A DNA stretch of 64,000 nucleotides from Bacillus sp. MRMR6 (lineage in GTDB: Bacteria; Bacillota; Bacilli; Bacillales; Cytobacillaceae), in contig NZ_MSLS01000020.1 of assembly GCF_001940785.1 (NCBI RefSeq), forward strand, positions 4,102 to 68,101, in the 5' to 3' direction. A program made the translations under genes and the position numbers. Each line of letters opens with the position of its first letter. Position 1 is the first letter of the stretch. Shown piece after piece: positions 34,787 through 43,511 of this stretch. The notes under the pieces were generated by a model. That model was given only the letters and a program-made list of their open reading frames with translations. It was not told the DNA's origin and did no database searches.

Positions 34787-36361
34787 ATGGAAAACACAAT
34801 TTACTCATTAATACCGCCAGTTCTTGCTATTTTAATGGTTGTATTAACAAGAAGGGTACTGCTGTCGCTGGCTGCAGGTATCCTAGCATCAGCTCTATTG
34901 TTAGCGGAATTTAATATCGCTAAGACGTTTACGATTGTATGGGATGCTGCAAAAGGAATTTTCGTATCAGATGGTGAGTTAAATACTTATAATTTGTATA
35001 TCATTTTATTCCTGCTTATGTTAGGTGTCATTACTGCGTTTATTTCGATTTCAGGCGGAAGCAGAGCCTTTGGTGAGTGGGCGATGAAGCGTGTTAAAAC
35101 ACGTACGGGCGCTCAGCTAGTTGGTGCAGTTCTAGGTATTATTATTTTTATTGATGATTATTTTAATGCGCTTGCAGTTGGACAAATTGCCCGCCCAATT
35201 ACAGATAGGCAAAAGGTTTCTAGAGCCAAGCTAGCCTATATTATTGATTCTACTTCAGCACCTGTGTGTGTAGTGTCTCCTGTTTCTAGTTGGGGAGCAT
35301 ACATTATTGCTTTAATTGGAACAATTCTTACAGCTCATGGTGTAAAAGAATACAGTGCTTTTTCAGCCTTTATGCAAATGGTACCGATGAATTTCTATGT
35401 GTGGGCTGCACTAGGGATGGTCCTCATTGTTGCCTTTGGTAAATTTGATATCGGTGCAATGAAAATGCATGAAGATAAAGCTATGAATAAAGGGGAACTG
35501 TATAACCCTAGTAAACCTGTTCCTGGTGAATTGAAGGAGGACCTTCCAACTAGCACAACAGGATCAGTCGCAGATCTTATTGCGCCAATAGCAGCACTCG
35601 TGGTTGGAACCGTTGGGGCAATGTTATGGACGGGATCCCAAGCTGTTGAAGGAAATGCTTCGATACTTCAGATTTTTGAAAATACCGATGTAACAAAATC
35701 ACTGGTTATTGGTGGACTGTTAGGATTACTTGTAACATTAGGTATGTTCTTTAGACAAGCTGTGGTACTGCACGGTGTAAATACAAATGTCGTTGGCAAA
35801 GGAATTGTAGAGGGAGCGAAATCTATGCTTCCAGCAATTTATATTTTAATTTTTGCTTGGGCTATTGTGGACTTGATTGGAAGACTTGAAACTGGAACAT
35901 ATTTAGCTGGAATAGTTGAAACTTCAAATCTTAATATTGCATTCCTTCCAGTTATTCTATTTCTCATTGCTGGTATTATGGCCTTCTCAACTGGTACCTC
36001 ATGGGGATCTTTCGGTATATTGCTTCCAATTGCTGGGGAAATTGCAGCATCAACTGATATATCTATGATCCTACCTGCTTTAGCAGCAGTCCTTGCTGGT
36101 GCAGTATTTGGTGATCATTGTTCACCAATCTCTGACACGACCATTCTTTCGTCGACAGGTGCAGGGTCAAATCACATTGACCATGTCGTGACTCAATTAC
36201 CATATGCGCTAATTGGTGCTTGTATCGCCGTTATTGGCTATCTTATTCTCGGATTCACTGGCAGCACATTAGCTGGATTAGCGGTTGTCGTTGGAATTCT
36301 GTTTGCCATTTTAATCTGGACTAGAACACGTAGGGTGAATACTCACGTTAAAAACGTCTAA
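34787..36361 (+). CDS. lysW: NhaC-superfamily transporter, probable lysine transporter
   Basis: A 524-residue membrane protein of the NhaC antiporter superfamily with about 12 helices and conserved blocks IIFIDDYFNALAVGQ, SAPVCVVSPVSSWGAYI, FSTGTSWGSFGILLPIA and FGDHCSPISDTTILSS. Family annotation alone would say Na+/H+ antiporter. The lysine riboswitch directly upstream and the comparative work on L-box regulons, in which this type is called LysW, indicate lysine uptake. AGGAGGAGG precedes the ATG. Monocistronic with a terminator after it. Confidence 0.88.
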   Translation: MENTIYSLIPPVLAILMVVLTRRVLLSLAAGILASALLLAEFNIAKTFTIVWDAAKGIFVSDGELNTYNLYIILFLLMLGVITAFISISGGSRAFGEWAMKRVKTRTGAQLVGAVLGIIIFIDDYFNALAVGQIARPITDRQKVSRAKLAYIIDSTSAPVCVVSPVSSWGAYIIALIGTILTAHGVKEYSAFSAFMQMVPMNFYVWAALGMVLIVAFGKFDIGAMKMHEDKAMNKGELYNPSKPVPGELKEDLPTSTTGSVADLIAPIAALVVGTVGAMLWTGSQAVEGNASILQIFENTDVTKSLVIGGLLGLLVTLGMFFRQAVVLHGVNTNVVGKGIVEGAKSMLPAIYILIFAWAIVDLIGRLETGTYLAGIVETSNLNIAFLPVILFLIAGIMAFSTGTSWGSFGILLPIAGEIAASTDISMILPALAAVLAGAVFGDHCSPISDTTILSSTGAGSNHIDHVVTQLPYALIGACIAVIGYLILGFTGSTLAGLAVVVGILFAILIWTRTRRVNTHVKNV

Positions 36362-36380
36362 AATGAATAAATAAGAGTAG

Positions 36381-36412
36381 AAAAGCTGTCCGCATGAAAC
36401 GGACAGCTTTTC
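36381..36412 (+). terminator. Terminator after lysW
   Basis: AAAAGCTGTCCG pairs with CGGACAGCTTTT around a 7-nt loop. Confidence 0.9.
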
Positions 36413-36451
36413 TTTCATGTATATATCCAAATCCAGTTTAGGAGTAATTTA

Positions 36452-37060
36452 ATGGAAGAGCAGTATTATGATGGTATACTAAACGTAAAAACTTGTGAAA
36501 ATCAAAAGGGGTTTAGTCATTTTGTCCATTACCATCGGTACGAACCAACACCCTATAGTGCCTTAGAGAAACTATTTGAACAATACGAAATAGCCCGCGG
36601 TGACCACCTAGTGGATTTTGGATGTGGCAAAGGTCGCCTAAATTTTTATGTTCATCATGTTTTTAAAGCCTCTGTGCTTGGAATAGAAATGAACGTTAAT
36701 TTTTACAAAGAGGCCATGGAGAATCGGATTCGTTATTTAAGGAAATTTAAACGGCAGGGTGAAAATATTCAGTTTCAATGCCTAACAGCAGAGCAATATC
36801 AAATCAAATCAGTAGATAATAAGTTCTACTTTTTTAATCCATTTTCCATTCAAATTTTTATCCAGGTAATCAATAATATTTTTTTATCTGTTGAACAGTC
36901 AGCGCGGGAGGTTGACTTGATCTTGTATTATCCATCAAGTGATTATATCTACTACTTAGAAAACAAAACTCCCTTTGAAATGATCAGGGAAGTTAGATTA
37001 CCGGAGATGTATGAACAAAACCCTAACGAGAGATTCCTAATTTATCGCTTTCACTATTAA
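36452..37060 (+). CDS. SAM-dependent methyltransferase
   Basis: A 202-residue class I methyltransferase. Motif I is VDFGCGKGRLNFYV (about 54-67), the acidic motif II is GIEMN, and the active-site-like motif is FYFFNPFS (an NPF variant of the N/D-PP-F/Y type). Substrate unknown; the NPF motif hints at an amino or hydroxyl group on a small molecule or protein. TAGGAG lies nine bases before ATG 36452. Confidence 0.82.
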   Translation: MEEQYYDGILNVKTCENQKGFSHFVHYHRYEPTPYSALEKLFEQYEIARGDHLVDFGCGKGRLNFYVHHVFKASVLGIEMNVNFYKEAMENRIRYLRKFKRQGENIQFQCLTAEQYQIKSVDNKFYFFNPFSIQIFIQVINNIFLSVEQSAREVDLILYYPSSDYIYYLENKTPFEMIREVRLPEMYEQNPNERFLIYRFHY

Positions 37061-37136
37061 TTGCTAAAAAAGCAAAATAATAATGATCAAATTGTGCATA
37101 CTATCAGTGGAAACAAAGGTGGGGCGGGTGTCCTTT

Positions 37137-37352
37137 ATGATATGGCTACTCGTTTCATTCGTTGGATTAATAGTGGTGATTTTTGCAATTCGACATTATT
37201 ATCTAATGAATATAGACATTATTAATAAGAAAAGAAGGGGAATTGTATTCGTTTTGTTTTTAGTTGCCTCTGTAGCAAGTGAGTCAACCGTGTTATATCT
37301 AGGATTATTACTTATAGTGTTTGGCTTAGTTAAAGCCGCAGGTCTCCTATAA
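37137..37352 (+). CDS. Small two-helix membrane protein
   Basis: If started at ATG 37137 this gives a 71-residue protein with helices MIWLLVSFVGLIVVIFAI and GIVFVLFLVASVA..VLYLGLLLIVFGLV, separated by a basic loop (NKKRRG). The ribosome site is weak (GGTGGGGCGGG). No recognised family. A terminator follows at 37382. Confidence 0.45.
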   Translation: MIWLLVSFVGLIVVIFAIRHYYLMNIDIINKKRRGIVFVLFLVASVASESTVLYLGLLLIVFGLVKAAGLL

Positions 37353-37381
37353 TTATTAAAAAAGAATACATAACCCTTAAG

Positions 37382-37418
37382 GGAAGGAGATGCTCGTTTT
37401 TGGAGCTTCTCCTTTCTT
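37382..37418 (+). terminator. Terminator upstream of des
   Basis: GGAAGGAGATGCTC pairs with GGAGCTTCTCCTTTC; five Ts sit in the loop and a short T-rich tail follows. Confidence 0.7.
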
Positions 37419-37530
37419 CGTAGAGGAGAGGATATGACATTTATCATGGGATTGGACATGACAGATGTGACTGCAGGTGATTATCTTTCATCGGCAATAA
37501 TTTTTATCAAAAAAGGAAGGAACTGAAATT

Positions 37531-38565
37531 ATGATTGAACAAAATCAAAAAAAATTGCGAAAGCAGATAATGCCATTTGAAAGGTCAAATTTAAGAGCAA
37601 GTTTATGGCAGTTGATTAATACCTTGGTCCCATTCTTCCTATTATGGATATTGGCTTATCAAAGTCTTTCTATTTCTTATTTGCTAACTCTTGTTATTAA
37701 CGTAATTGCTGCTGGTTTTCTGGTGAGGACGTTCATTATATTTCATGATTGTTGTCACCACTCGTTCTTTAAGAATCGCCAGGCGAATAAAATAGTAGGA
37801 ATGATCACAGGTGTCATGACGTTATTTCCCTACAGTCAATGGCAGCATGATCATTCAGTACACCATGCAACCAGCAGTAACTTAGACAAGCGGGGAACGG
37901 GGGATATTTGGGTCCTGACGGTTGATGAATATATGGAAGCAACCCCATTGAAACGTCTGCAATACCGTCTTTACCGAAATCCTCTAGTTATGTTTGGAAT
38001 TGGACCGATTTACAGCTTTCTTATCAGAAATCGCTTTAATCGTAAAGACGCTAGAATAGCTGAAAAGCTAAATACTTACCTGACGAATCTTCTCATTGCT
38101 ATTGTGATTGCGCTTTTCACTGTTACGATTGGCTGGGAAGCATTTCTTCTCATTCAAGGCCCAATTTTTCTCATCTCTGGTTCACTGGGAATCTGGTTAT
38201 TTTACGTACAACATACCTTTGAGGATTCCTACTTTGAAGAAGACGAACATTGGGAATATGTCAGAGCGGCAGTTGAGGGAAGTAGTTTCTATAAGCTTCC
38301 GAAGATCCTTCAATGGTTAACTGGTAATATTGGCTACCATCATGTTCACCATTTATGTCCGAGGGTGCCGAACTATAAGCTTGAAGAGGCACATAATAAT
38401 ACTCCTCCATTGCACAACGTACCAACCGTTACGCTTGCAACCAGCTTGAGTTCACTTAAATTTCGTCTCTGGGATGAAAAACAGAAAAAATTTGTCGGCT
38501 ATCGAGCAGTAAAGAGTCTTGTAAAGGAAAAGAGCCTTCTAGGAAGAAAGATGTCTGAAGGTTAA
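37531..38565 (+). CDS. des: Membrane acyl-lipid desaturase
   Basis: A 344-residue integral-membrane fatty acid desaturase, close to B. subtilis Des (delta-5, 352 residues). It puts double bonds into phospholipid acyl chains after cold shock. Three histidine boxes for the di-iron centre are present: HDCCHH (about 72), HDHSVHH (about 108) and HHVHH (about 272). At least four hydrophobic helices are visible. The following desK-desR genes encode its regulators, as in B. subtilis. A weak palindrome CATGGGATTGGACATGA at 37444-37460 upstream may be part of the DesR target. AAGGAAGGA precedes the ATG. Confidence 0.92.
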   Translation: MIEQNQKKLRKQIMPFERSNLRASLWQLINTLVPFFLLWILAYQSLSISYLLTLVINVIAAGFLVRTFIIFHDCCHHSFFKNRQANKIVGMITGVMTLFPYSQWQHDHSVHHATSSNLDKRGTGDIWVLTVDEYMEATPLKRLQYRLYRNPLVMFGIGPIYSFLIRNRFNRKDARIAEKLNTYLTNLLIAIVIALFTVTIGWEAFLLIQGPIFLISGSLGIWLFYVQHTFEDSYFEEDEHWEYVRAAVEGSSFYKLPKILQWLTGNIGYHHVHHLCPRVPNYKLEEAHNNTPPLHNVPTVTLATSLSSLKFRLWDEKQKKFVGYRAVKSLVKEKSLLGRKMSEG

Positions 38566-38578
38566 ATAGGCAGATGGA

Positions 38579-38608
38579 AAACAAGCTCGGGACGGGCTTG
38601 TTTTTTTA
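38579..38608 (+). terminator. Terminator between des and desK
   Basis: AACAAGC pairs with GCTTGTT around TCGGGACGG and is followed by Ts. It would make des transcripts largely monocistronic, with read-through to desKR. Confidence 0.75.
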
Positions 38609-38701
38609 AAAGGCTTTATAGTACCGTTGAATAGTAACGAGAGAGAAATATGTGATAAAATGCAGAGAGATTATCCATTCTTAACCAAAAGAGGTCCCTG
38701 T

Positions 38702-39838
38702 ATGATAAAAAAGTACTTCACCTTTCAAAAACATAATGGAATTACGCCGTATATTTGGACAGTTCTTTGTATTTTACCGTTTTATTTTATTTTCCAAACA
38801 GCATCCCCTATAAAAATTATTATCGGAGTTTTTCTTACCGTTCTCTTTTTTATTTTTTATCGAATCGCCTTTTTTGCCAAGGGGTGGCCCGTATATCTCT
38901 GGAGTCTTATCTTGATAGGTATATCGATTACATCGACTAGTCTTTATAGTTACGTTTATTTCGCCTTTTTTCTAGCCTATTTTATTGGCAATATAAAGGA
39001 CCGTATTCCATTTTTAACACTTTATTTTATCCATTTAATTAGCACATCAGCATCTATAAATTTTAGTATCGTTCAGCATGATGGTTTTTTCCTTAAGCAA
39101 TTGCCTTTTGTCATCATCATCTGGATCAGTGTTATCTTGCTACCCTTCAGCATTCACAATCGGAAGGAGGTAGGCCAGCTAGAGGAGAAGCTAGAAGATG
39201 CTAACAAGAGAATTTCTGAACTAGTAAAAATAGAAGAGCGACAGCGGATTGCTCGGGATCTCCACGATACACTGGGGCAAAAGCTGTCATTAATAGGCTT
39301 AAAGAGTGACTTAGCCAGGAAGTTAATTACAAAGGATCCAGAGCAAGCTCGCAATGAATTGAAGGATGTTCAGCAAACGGCAAGAACTGCTTTAAGTGAG
39401 GTTAGAAAAATGGTATCGTCAATGCGCGGTATTCGCCTAAAGGATGAAATCATTCGTGTAAAACAAATTCTTAAAGCGGCTGAAATTGGCTTTGTAGAAG
39501 AACACGATTTCTCTTCAAAGAATGTATCCCTGCTAACAGAAAACATTCTTAGCATGTGTTTAAAAGAGGCGGTAAATAACGTTGTTAAGCACAGTCGTGC
39601 AAAATCGTGCTGGGTTACAATTGATCAAACCTGGAAAGAAATTGTGTTGACCATTCGGGATGACGGGAAGTTCAAAACCCCTCGTGAAAATGAAGTGAAG
39701 GGAAGCGGGCTGCTAGGAATGAAAGAACGACTAGAGTTTATTAATGGAAGCCTAGAAATCTATCCTGACAATGGAACAACTCTCGTAATTAAAGTACCGA
39801 ACGATGTAAAGCCGATGGAAAAGGAGGGGCAAAAATGA
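38702..39838 (+). CDS. desK: Thermosensor histidine kinase DesK
   Basis: A 378-residue kinase (370 in B. subtilis). Start ATG 38702 gives MIKKYFTFQKHNGITPYIW, matching the known N terminus; GAGGT lies six bases upstream. Five membrane helices (residues about 18-150) form the thermosensor. A coiled coil leads to phospho-acceptor ARDLHDTLGQKLSLIGLK, and the ATPase domain has EAVNNVVKHSRA, DDGKF and GSGLLGMKERL. It senses membrane thickness/order and phosphorylates DesR in the cold. It overlaps desR by 4 bp (ATGA). Confidence 0.93.
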   Translation: MIKKYFTFQKHNGITPYIWTVLCILPFYFIFQTASPIKIIIGVFLTVLFFIFYRIAFFAKGWPVYLWSLILIGISITSTSLYSYVYFAFFLAYFIGNIKDRIPFLTLYFIHLISTSASINFSIVQHDGFFLKQLPFVIIIWISVILLPFSIHNRKEVGQLEEKLEDANKRISELVKIEERQRIARDLHDTLGQKLSLIGLKSDLARKLITKDPEQARNELKDVQQTARTALSEVRKMVSSMRGIRLKDEIIRVKQILKAAEIGFVEEHDFSSKNVSLLTENILSMCLKEAVNNVVKHSRAKSCWVTIDQTWKEIVLTIRDDGKFKTPRENEVKGSGLLGMKERLEFINGSLEIYPDNGTTLVIKVPNDVKPMEKEGQK

Positions 39839-40434
39839 TTAAAATCGTGATTGCGGAAGACCAGCAAATGCTGCTTGGAGCTTTTGGATCGCTGCTTGAC
39901 TTAGAAGAAGATATGGAAGTTGTGGGGAAGGCAACGAACGGGGAGGAAGCTGTAGCTTTAGTGAGGAAGCACCAGCCTGATGTATGTATTATGGATATTG
40001 AAATGCCAGGTAAAACAGGGCTTGAGGCTGCTGAAGAGTTAACAGGCTTGCCATGTAAAGTCATCATTTTAACTACGTTTGCCCGAACTGGCTACTTTCA
40101 GCGTGCCTTAAAAGCTGGTGTGAAAGGCTATTTATTAAAGGATAGCCCAAGCGAGGAACTAGCTAGCTCCATCCGCAGTGTGATGGCAGGGAAAAGAATC
40201 TATGCACCTGAGCTTATGGATGATGTTTACGGTGAAGAAAACCCACTTACAGACCGAGAAAAAGAAGTATTAGAACTTGTAGCAAACGGAAAAAACACAC
40301 AAGAAATAGCAGAACAGCTAAGCATCAAAACCGGAACCGTCCGCAACTATATCTCCACCATCCTAGATAAACTCGACGTCAAAAACCGGATCGAAGCCAT
40401 CACCCAATCCAAAGAAAAGGGCTGGTTTAAGTAA
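39835..40434 (+). CDS. desR: Response regulator DesR
   Basis: A 199-residue NarL-family regulator that activates des when phosphorylated by DesK. Receiver motifs are EDQQML, CIMDIEMPGKTG (Asp about 54), ILTTFAR and KGYLLKD. The helix-turn-helix is LTDREKEVLELVANGKNTQEIAEQL then TGTVRNYIST. Length equals the B. subtilis protein. Confidence 0.94.
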   Translation: MIKIVIAEDQQMLLGAFGSLLDLEEDMEVVGKATNGEEAVALVRKHQPDVCIMDIEMPGKTGLEAAEELTGLPCKVIILTTFARTGYFQRALKAGVKGYLLKDSPSEELASSIRSVMAGKRIYAPELMDDVYGEENPLTDREKEVLELVANGKNTQEIAEQLSIKTGTVRNYISTILDKLDVKNRIEAITQSKEKGWFK

Positions 40435-40450
40435 ATACATTGGTATAACA

Positions 40451-40486
40451 TTGGTGCCTGTCACCGTCCGTGGACACTGTCCACCC
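40451..40486. repeat. Palindromic repeat GGTGCCTGTCACC plus TGGACACTGTCCA
   Basis: Two adjacent short palindromes at 40453-40465 and 40470-40484. The first is a variant of the sequences at 15179-15193 and 23849-23881. Such motifs recur in intergenic DNA of related Bacillus genomes. Confidence 0.6.
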
Positions 40487-40512
40487 CAGAAATACATTTT
40501 GGAGTAAAAATG

Positions 40513-40548
40513 GAAATAAGGTTCCAATCTTATTTCTATTTTTTTTTG
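40513..40548 (+). terminator. Terminator after desR
   Basis: GAAATAAG pairs with CTTATTTC and is followed by a run of nine or more Ts. Confidence 0.85.
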
Positions 40549-40612
40549 TTCTCGTGTTATAATTAGGCTGAAAATTGAGATAAATTTTATGGGAAAAGGG
40601 TGTGATTTACGG

Positions 40613-42223
40613 ATGAATACTGCGTCACAGGAGACAGATACTCGGGGACAAAACATCTATACATTTGATGATTTTGTTACACGGCGTGAGAATTTAGATT
40701 GGTACAGGAATGAGCCTTTTTTCCAAAAAGTAGTGGAGAAATTCACTGGTGCTGATTTTGAAAAGGTCCATGAGCAAGTCCTTGCCTTCTCACCGACGAT
40801 CTCTTCAAAATGGAACCAGCTTGCTGAGCGAATTGCCCGGCCTGAGGTCCGTCCATATTTACTTCATTATGATGCTTTTAACCATCGGATTGACCGGATC
40901 GTCCGCCCCTATGAAACACACAAGCTAGAAACTGAGGTTTTTGGACACGGGTTATTTTCTAGTAAAATGGCTCCGTGGGAAAGCTTTGTGAAACGGATGC
41001 TGCTCCATCAAATTGGTGAAGGTGGAGTCACGTGCCCCCTAACTTGTACACATGGATTAATTGCTCTTCTTGAGCAATTTCCTAACCAAGACCTACCGGA
41101 ACTACAAGAAATCCTACTACATACAAAAGAGGGGGCAGGCGGAGAATTTGCAATTGGTGCCCAATTTATGACTGAAATTCAAGGTGGTTCTGACCTGCCT
41201 GCGAATGTCCTCGAGGCTGTACCTGATGGAAAGTATTATCGTATATATGGCAACAAGTTCTTTTGTTCAGCAGCCCATGCAGATTATTCTGTAGTGACAG
41301 CGAAAATAACAGGTACAGACAAAGTGTCCTCCTTTATCGTCCCGGCCTGGCTGCCTGGTGATAAGGAAAAGGAAAAACGTAATGGTTATGAAATTAACAG
41401 GATCAAGTGGAAGCTAGGGACCGCGGAATTGCCAACAGCGGAAATTCAATATAAAGGGGCGTTAGCCTATCCGATTGGACCAAAGAATAAAGGGATAGCG
41501 GTTGCTGTCGGAATTGTCCTTACCTTGTCCAGGCTTGAAATCGGCATTGCATGTGCAGGCTTTATGCTTCGTGCCTCAAGAGAAGCGAAGCTTTACGGTG
41601 ATTTCCGAACGGCTTTTGGCAAGAAGATTAAGGAATTTCCATTAACGGCTAGTAAGTTAAAGAAAATTGAAAACGCTGCCAAAAGAACTACAGCAGGTGC
41701 CTTTAAGGTGTATAATTTATTTCTGCAATTAGAGAAGCCTTTGAACCCAGGGATTCATTCTGATCATCCGGTTGAAATGAGAAAACAGCTATTTAATTTA
41801 CGGGAGCTTGTCCTATTGCAAAAAATTTGTGCTACGAACGAAGGGGCGGAGGTACTAAGAGATGCCATTTCAGTTTTTGCAGGGCATGGTGTGATGGAGG
41901 AGTTTTCATCACTGCCGCGCATCTTCCGGGATGTCGTCGTGAATGAACAATGGGAAGGACCTAGGAACCTGTTATTAACGCAAATTTACCGGGATCTTCA
42001 AAGAGTTTCAGATTGGTATTCACCTTCTGAATTCGTCAGCGGCATACTTGAAGGGGCAACGAAGGAAACAATTATTGAATACTCTCAACATTTGGAGGAG
42101 CTTCTCAAAAGGCCTGTATTAGGTGAAGTAAGCGATAGGTCAATCGAAGCAGCAGAAGAATGGGATGCTTTTTGTGATTCCTTCTTTAAAGCCTATCAGC
42201 AAGTTGCTCTATCAGAAATTTAA
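40613..42223 (+). CDS. Acyl-CoA dehydrogenase, large AidB-like subtype
   Basis: A 536-residue flavoprotein of the acyl-CoA dehydrogenase superfamily. The middle domain has GAQFMTEIQGGSDLPANV (FAD-binding block) and KFFCSAAHADYSVVTAKI. The C-terminal helical domain has GTAELPTAEI, EIGIACAGFMLRASREAKLY and the C-terminal FAD block FRDVVVNEQWEGPRNLLL. It is longer than the usual ~380 residues and closer to the AidB/VLCAD-like group. Substrate unknown. I prefer ATG 40613; an ATG at 40589 is possible. Confidence 0.85.
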   Translation: MNTASQETDTRGQNIYTFDDFVTRRENLDWYRNEPFFQKVVEKFTGADFEKVHEQVLAFSPTISSKWNQLAERIARPEVRPYLLHYDAFNHRIDRIVRPYETHKLETEVFGHGLFSSKMAPWESFVKRMLLHQIGEGGVTCPLTCTHGLIALLEQFPNQDLPELQEILLHTKEGAGGEFAIGAQFMTEIQGGSDLPANVLEAVPDGKYYRIYGNKFFCSAAHADYSVVTAKITGTDKVSSFIVPAWLPGDKEKEKRNGYEINRIKWKLGTAELPTAEIQYKGALAYPIGPKNKGIAVAVGIVLTLSRLEIGIACAGFMLRASREAKLYGDFRTAFGKKIKEFPLTASKLKKIENAAKRTTAGAFKVYNLFLQLEKPLNPGIHSDHPVEMRKQLFNLRELVLLQKICATNEGAEVLRDAISVFAGHGVMEEFSSLPRIFRDVVVNEQWEGPRNLLLTQIYRDLQRVSDWYSPSEFVSGILEGATKETIIEYSQHLEELLKRPVLGEVSDRSIEAAEEWDAFCDSFFKAYQQVALSEI

Positions 42224-42230
42224 TACATTT

Positions 42231-42273
42231 AGCCGGTATACGAGTTAAGAACACTCGGTTCCGGCTTTTTTCT
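42231..42273 (+). terminator. Terminator after acyl-CoA dehydrogenase gene
   Basis: AGCCGG pairs with CCGGCT, with an inner CGAGT/ACTCG pair, followed by TTTTTT. Confidence 0.85.
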
Positions 42274-42275
42274 TA

Positions 42276-42420
42276 GGGCTCCAGGTGCTTCGCGCACCTT
42301 AAGGAGGTCCGGGGAGCCTCCTCGGCGCTAAAGCGCCTGTGGGGTGGGCAAAATATTTATTGAGTCTCCCCTGTCCCTTCCTCCTGCAGGAGTCTCGCGC
42401 CTTCCGCTCCAATCATCAAC
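42276..42420. repeat. GC-rich multi-hairpin intergenic repeat
   Basis: Three short hairpins follow each other: AGGTGC/GCACCT, AGGAGG/CCTCCT and GGCGCT/AGCGCC. Then comes a tail CTCGCGCCTTCCGCTCC similar to the end of the repeat at 58336-58495. It is far more GC-rich than its surroundings. No gene. Confidence 0.6.
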
Positions 42421-42468
42421 CATTATCTTTAACACAGCCATTTCTAAAAAATACAGATAAAATATTAG

Positions 42469-42499
42469 TTGACCTTAACGTTACGTAAAGGTGTATGGT
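42469..42499 (+). promoter_or_regulatory. MerR-type promoter with 19-bp spacer
   Basis: TTGACC (42469-42474), a 19-bp spacer and TATGGT (42494-42499). The long spacer containing the dyad CCTTAACGTTACGTAAAGG is the hallmark of MerR-family activated promoters, so the regulator gene at 42523 is probably autoactivated. Confidence 0.8.
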
Positions 42500-42522
42500 T
42501 AAGTCATGAGGAGGTATTTTGT

Positions 42523-43287
42523 ATGGAGTATACAATACAAAAACTAGCACAGCTCGCAGGTGTTAGCACCAGAACTTTACGGTACTATGATGAGATAGCT
42601 ATTCTTAAGCCGGCAAGAATCAATTCATCAGGATATCGGATTTATGGGCAAAGAGAGGTTGACCGCCTTCAGCAAATCTTATTTTATCGAGAACTTGGTG
42701 TAGGTTTAGGCTTCATAAAAGATATTGTAACGGCCCCTTCCTTTGACGGTGCTAAAGCGCTAAGAGAACACTTGGAAAAACTCCTCGAAAAAAGAGAACA
42801 GCTCGATGTATTAATCGCGAATGTGAATATGACCATTGCTGTAACAGAAGGGAGAATGGAGATGTCTAATAATGAAAAGTTTGAAGGTTTTAAGAAAAAA
42901 ATGGTTGAGGACAATGAGAAGGTATATGGGAAAGAAATTCGTGATAAATATGGTAAAGACACAGTGGAAAAGTCAAATGCCAAAGTGATGAACATGTCTA
43001 AGCAAGAATACGAGGAGGTAACTGCACTTGAAAAACAAGTCCATCTAATCCTCGCTGAAGCATTCAAAACAGGAGATCCATCTAGTGACTTAGCACAAAA
43101 AGCAGCTGATTTACACAAGCAATGGCTGACTTATTACTGGAACGAATACAACAAGGAAGCACATGCAGGTCTTGCCCAGATGTATGTTGATGATGAAAGA
43201 TTTACTGCTTATTACGACAAAGAACAGCCAGGAACAGCGAGATTTTTACGAGATGCTATCCTTATTTACACAGAATCAAAAAATTAA
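42523..43287 (+). CDS. MerR-family regulator with TipAS effector domain (Mta-like)
   Basis: A 254-residue activator. The N-terminal MerR helix-turn-helix is KLAQLAGVSTRTLRYYDEIAIL (about 6-27), followed by a coiled dimerisation helix (about 80-118). A C-terminal TipAS antibiotic-recognition domain includes FEGFKKKMVEDNEKVYGKEIRDKYGKD, then ADLHKQWLTYYWNEYNKEAHAGLAQMYVDDERF. It resembles B. subtilis Mta, which senses drugs and activates efflux genes. Start ATG 42523 follows GAGGAGG; the frame open from 42469 overlaps the promoter. No efflux gene is adjacent. Confidence 0.9.
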   Translation: MEYTIQKLAQLAGVSTRTLRYYDEIAILKPARINSSGYRIYGQREVDRLQQILFYRELGVGLGFIKDIVTAPSFDGAKALREHLEKLLEKREQLDVLIANVNMTIAVTEGRMEMSNNEKFEGFKKKMVEDNEKVYGKEIRDKYGKDTVEKSNAKVMNMSKQEYEEVTALEKQVHLILAEAFKTGDPSSDLAQKAADLHKQWLTYYWNEYNKEAHAGLAQMYVDDERFTAYYDKEQPGTARFLRDAILIYTESKN

Positions 43288-43307
43288 CCGAACTATAGCT
43301 TTCTGTA

Positions 43308-43346
43308 AAAACCAGCCGATTTTAAGTTGATTCGGGTGGTTTTTGT
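43308..43346 (+). terminator. Terminator after MerR gene
   Basis: AAAACCAGCCGA pairs imperfectly with TTCGGGTGGTTTT, ending in Ts. Confidence 0.75.
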
Positions 43347-43511
43347 ATGTGAAACAGCTGAGCATAAGCAGGATACATACCTTGATTTTTTTAGTAAGTA
43401 ACATCACAATATAATAGAGATAATTTTTAAAACATACGCTTTGTAAAGGTTTTGATATTTACGAAATCTGCGGATGATTACATAAATAAGCTTAATGAAA
43501 GGCGATTTGAA

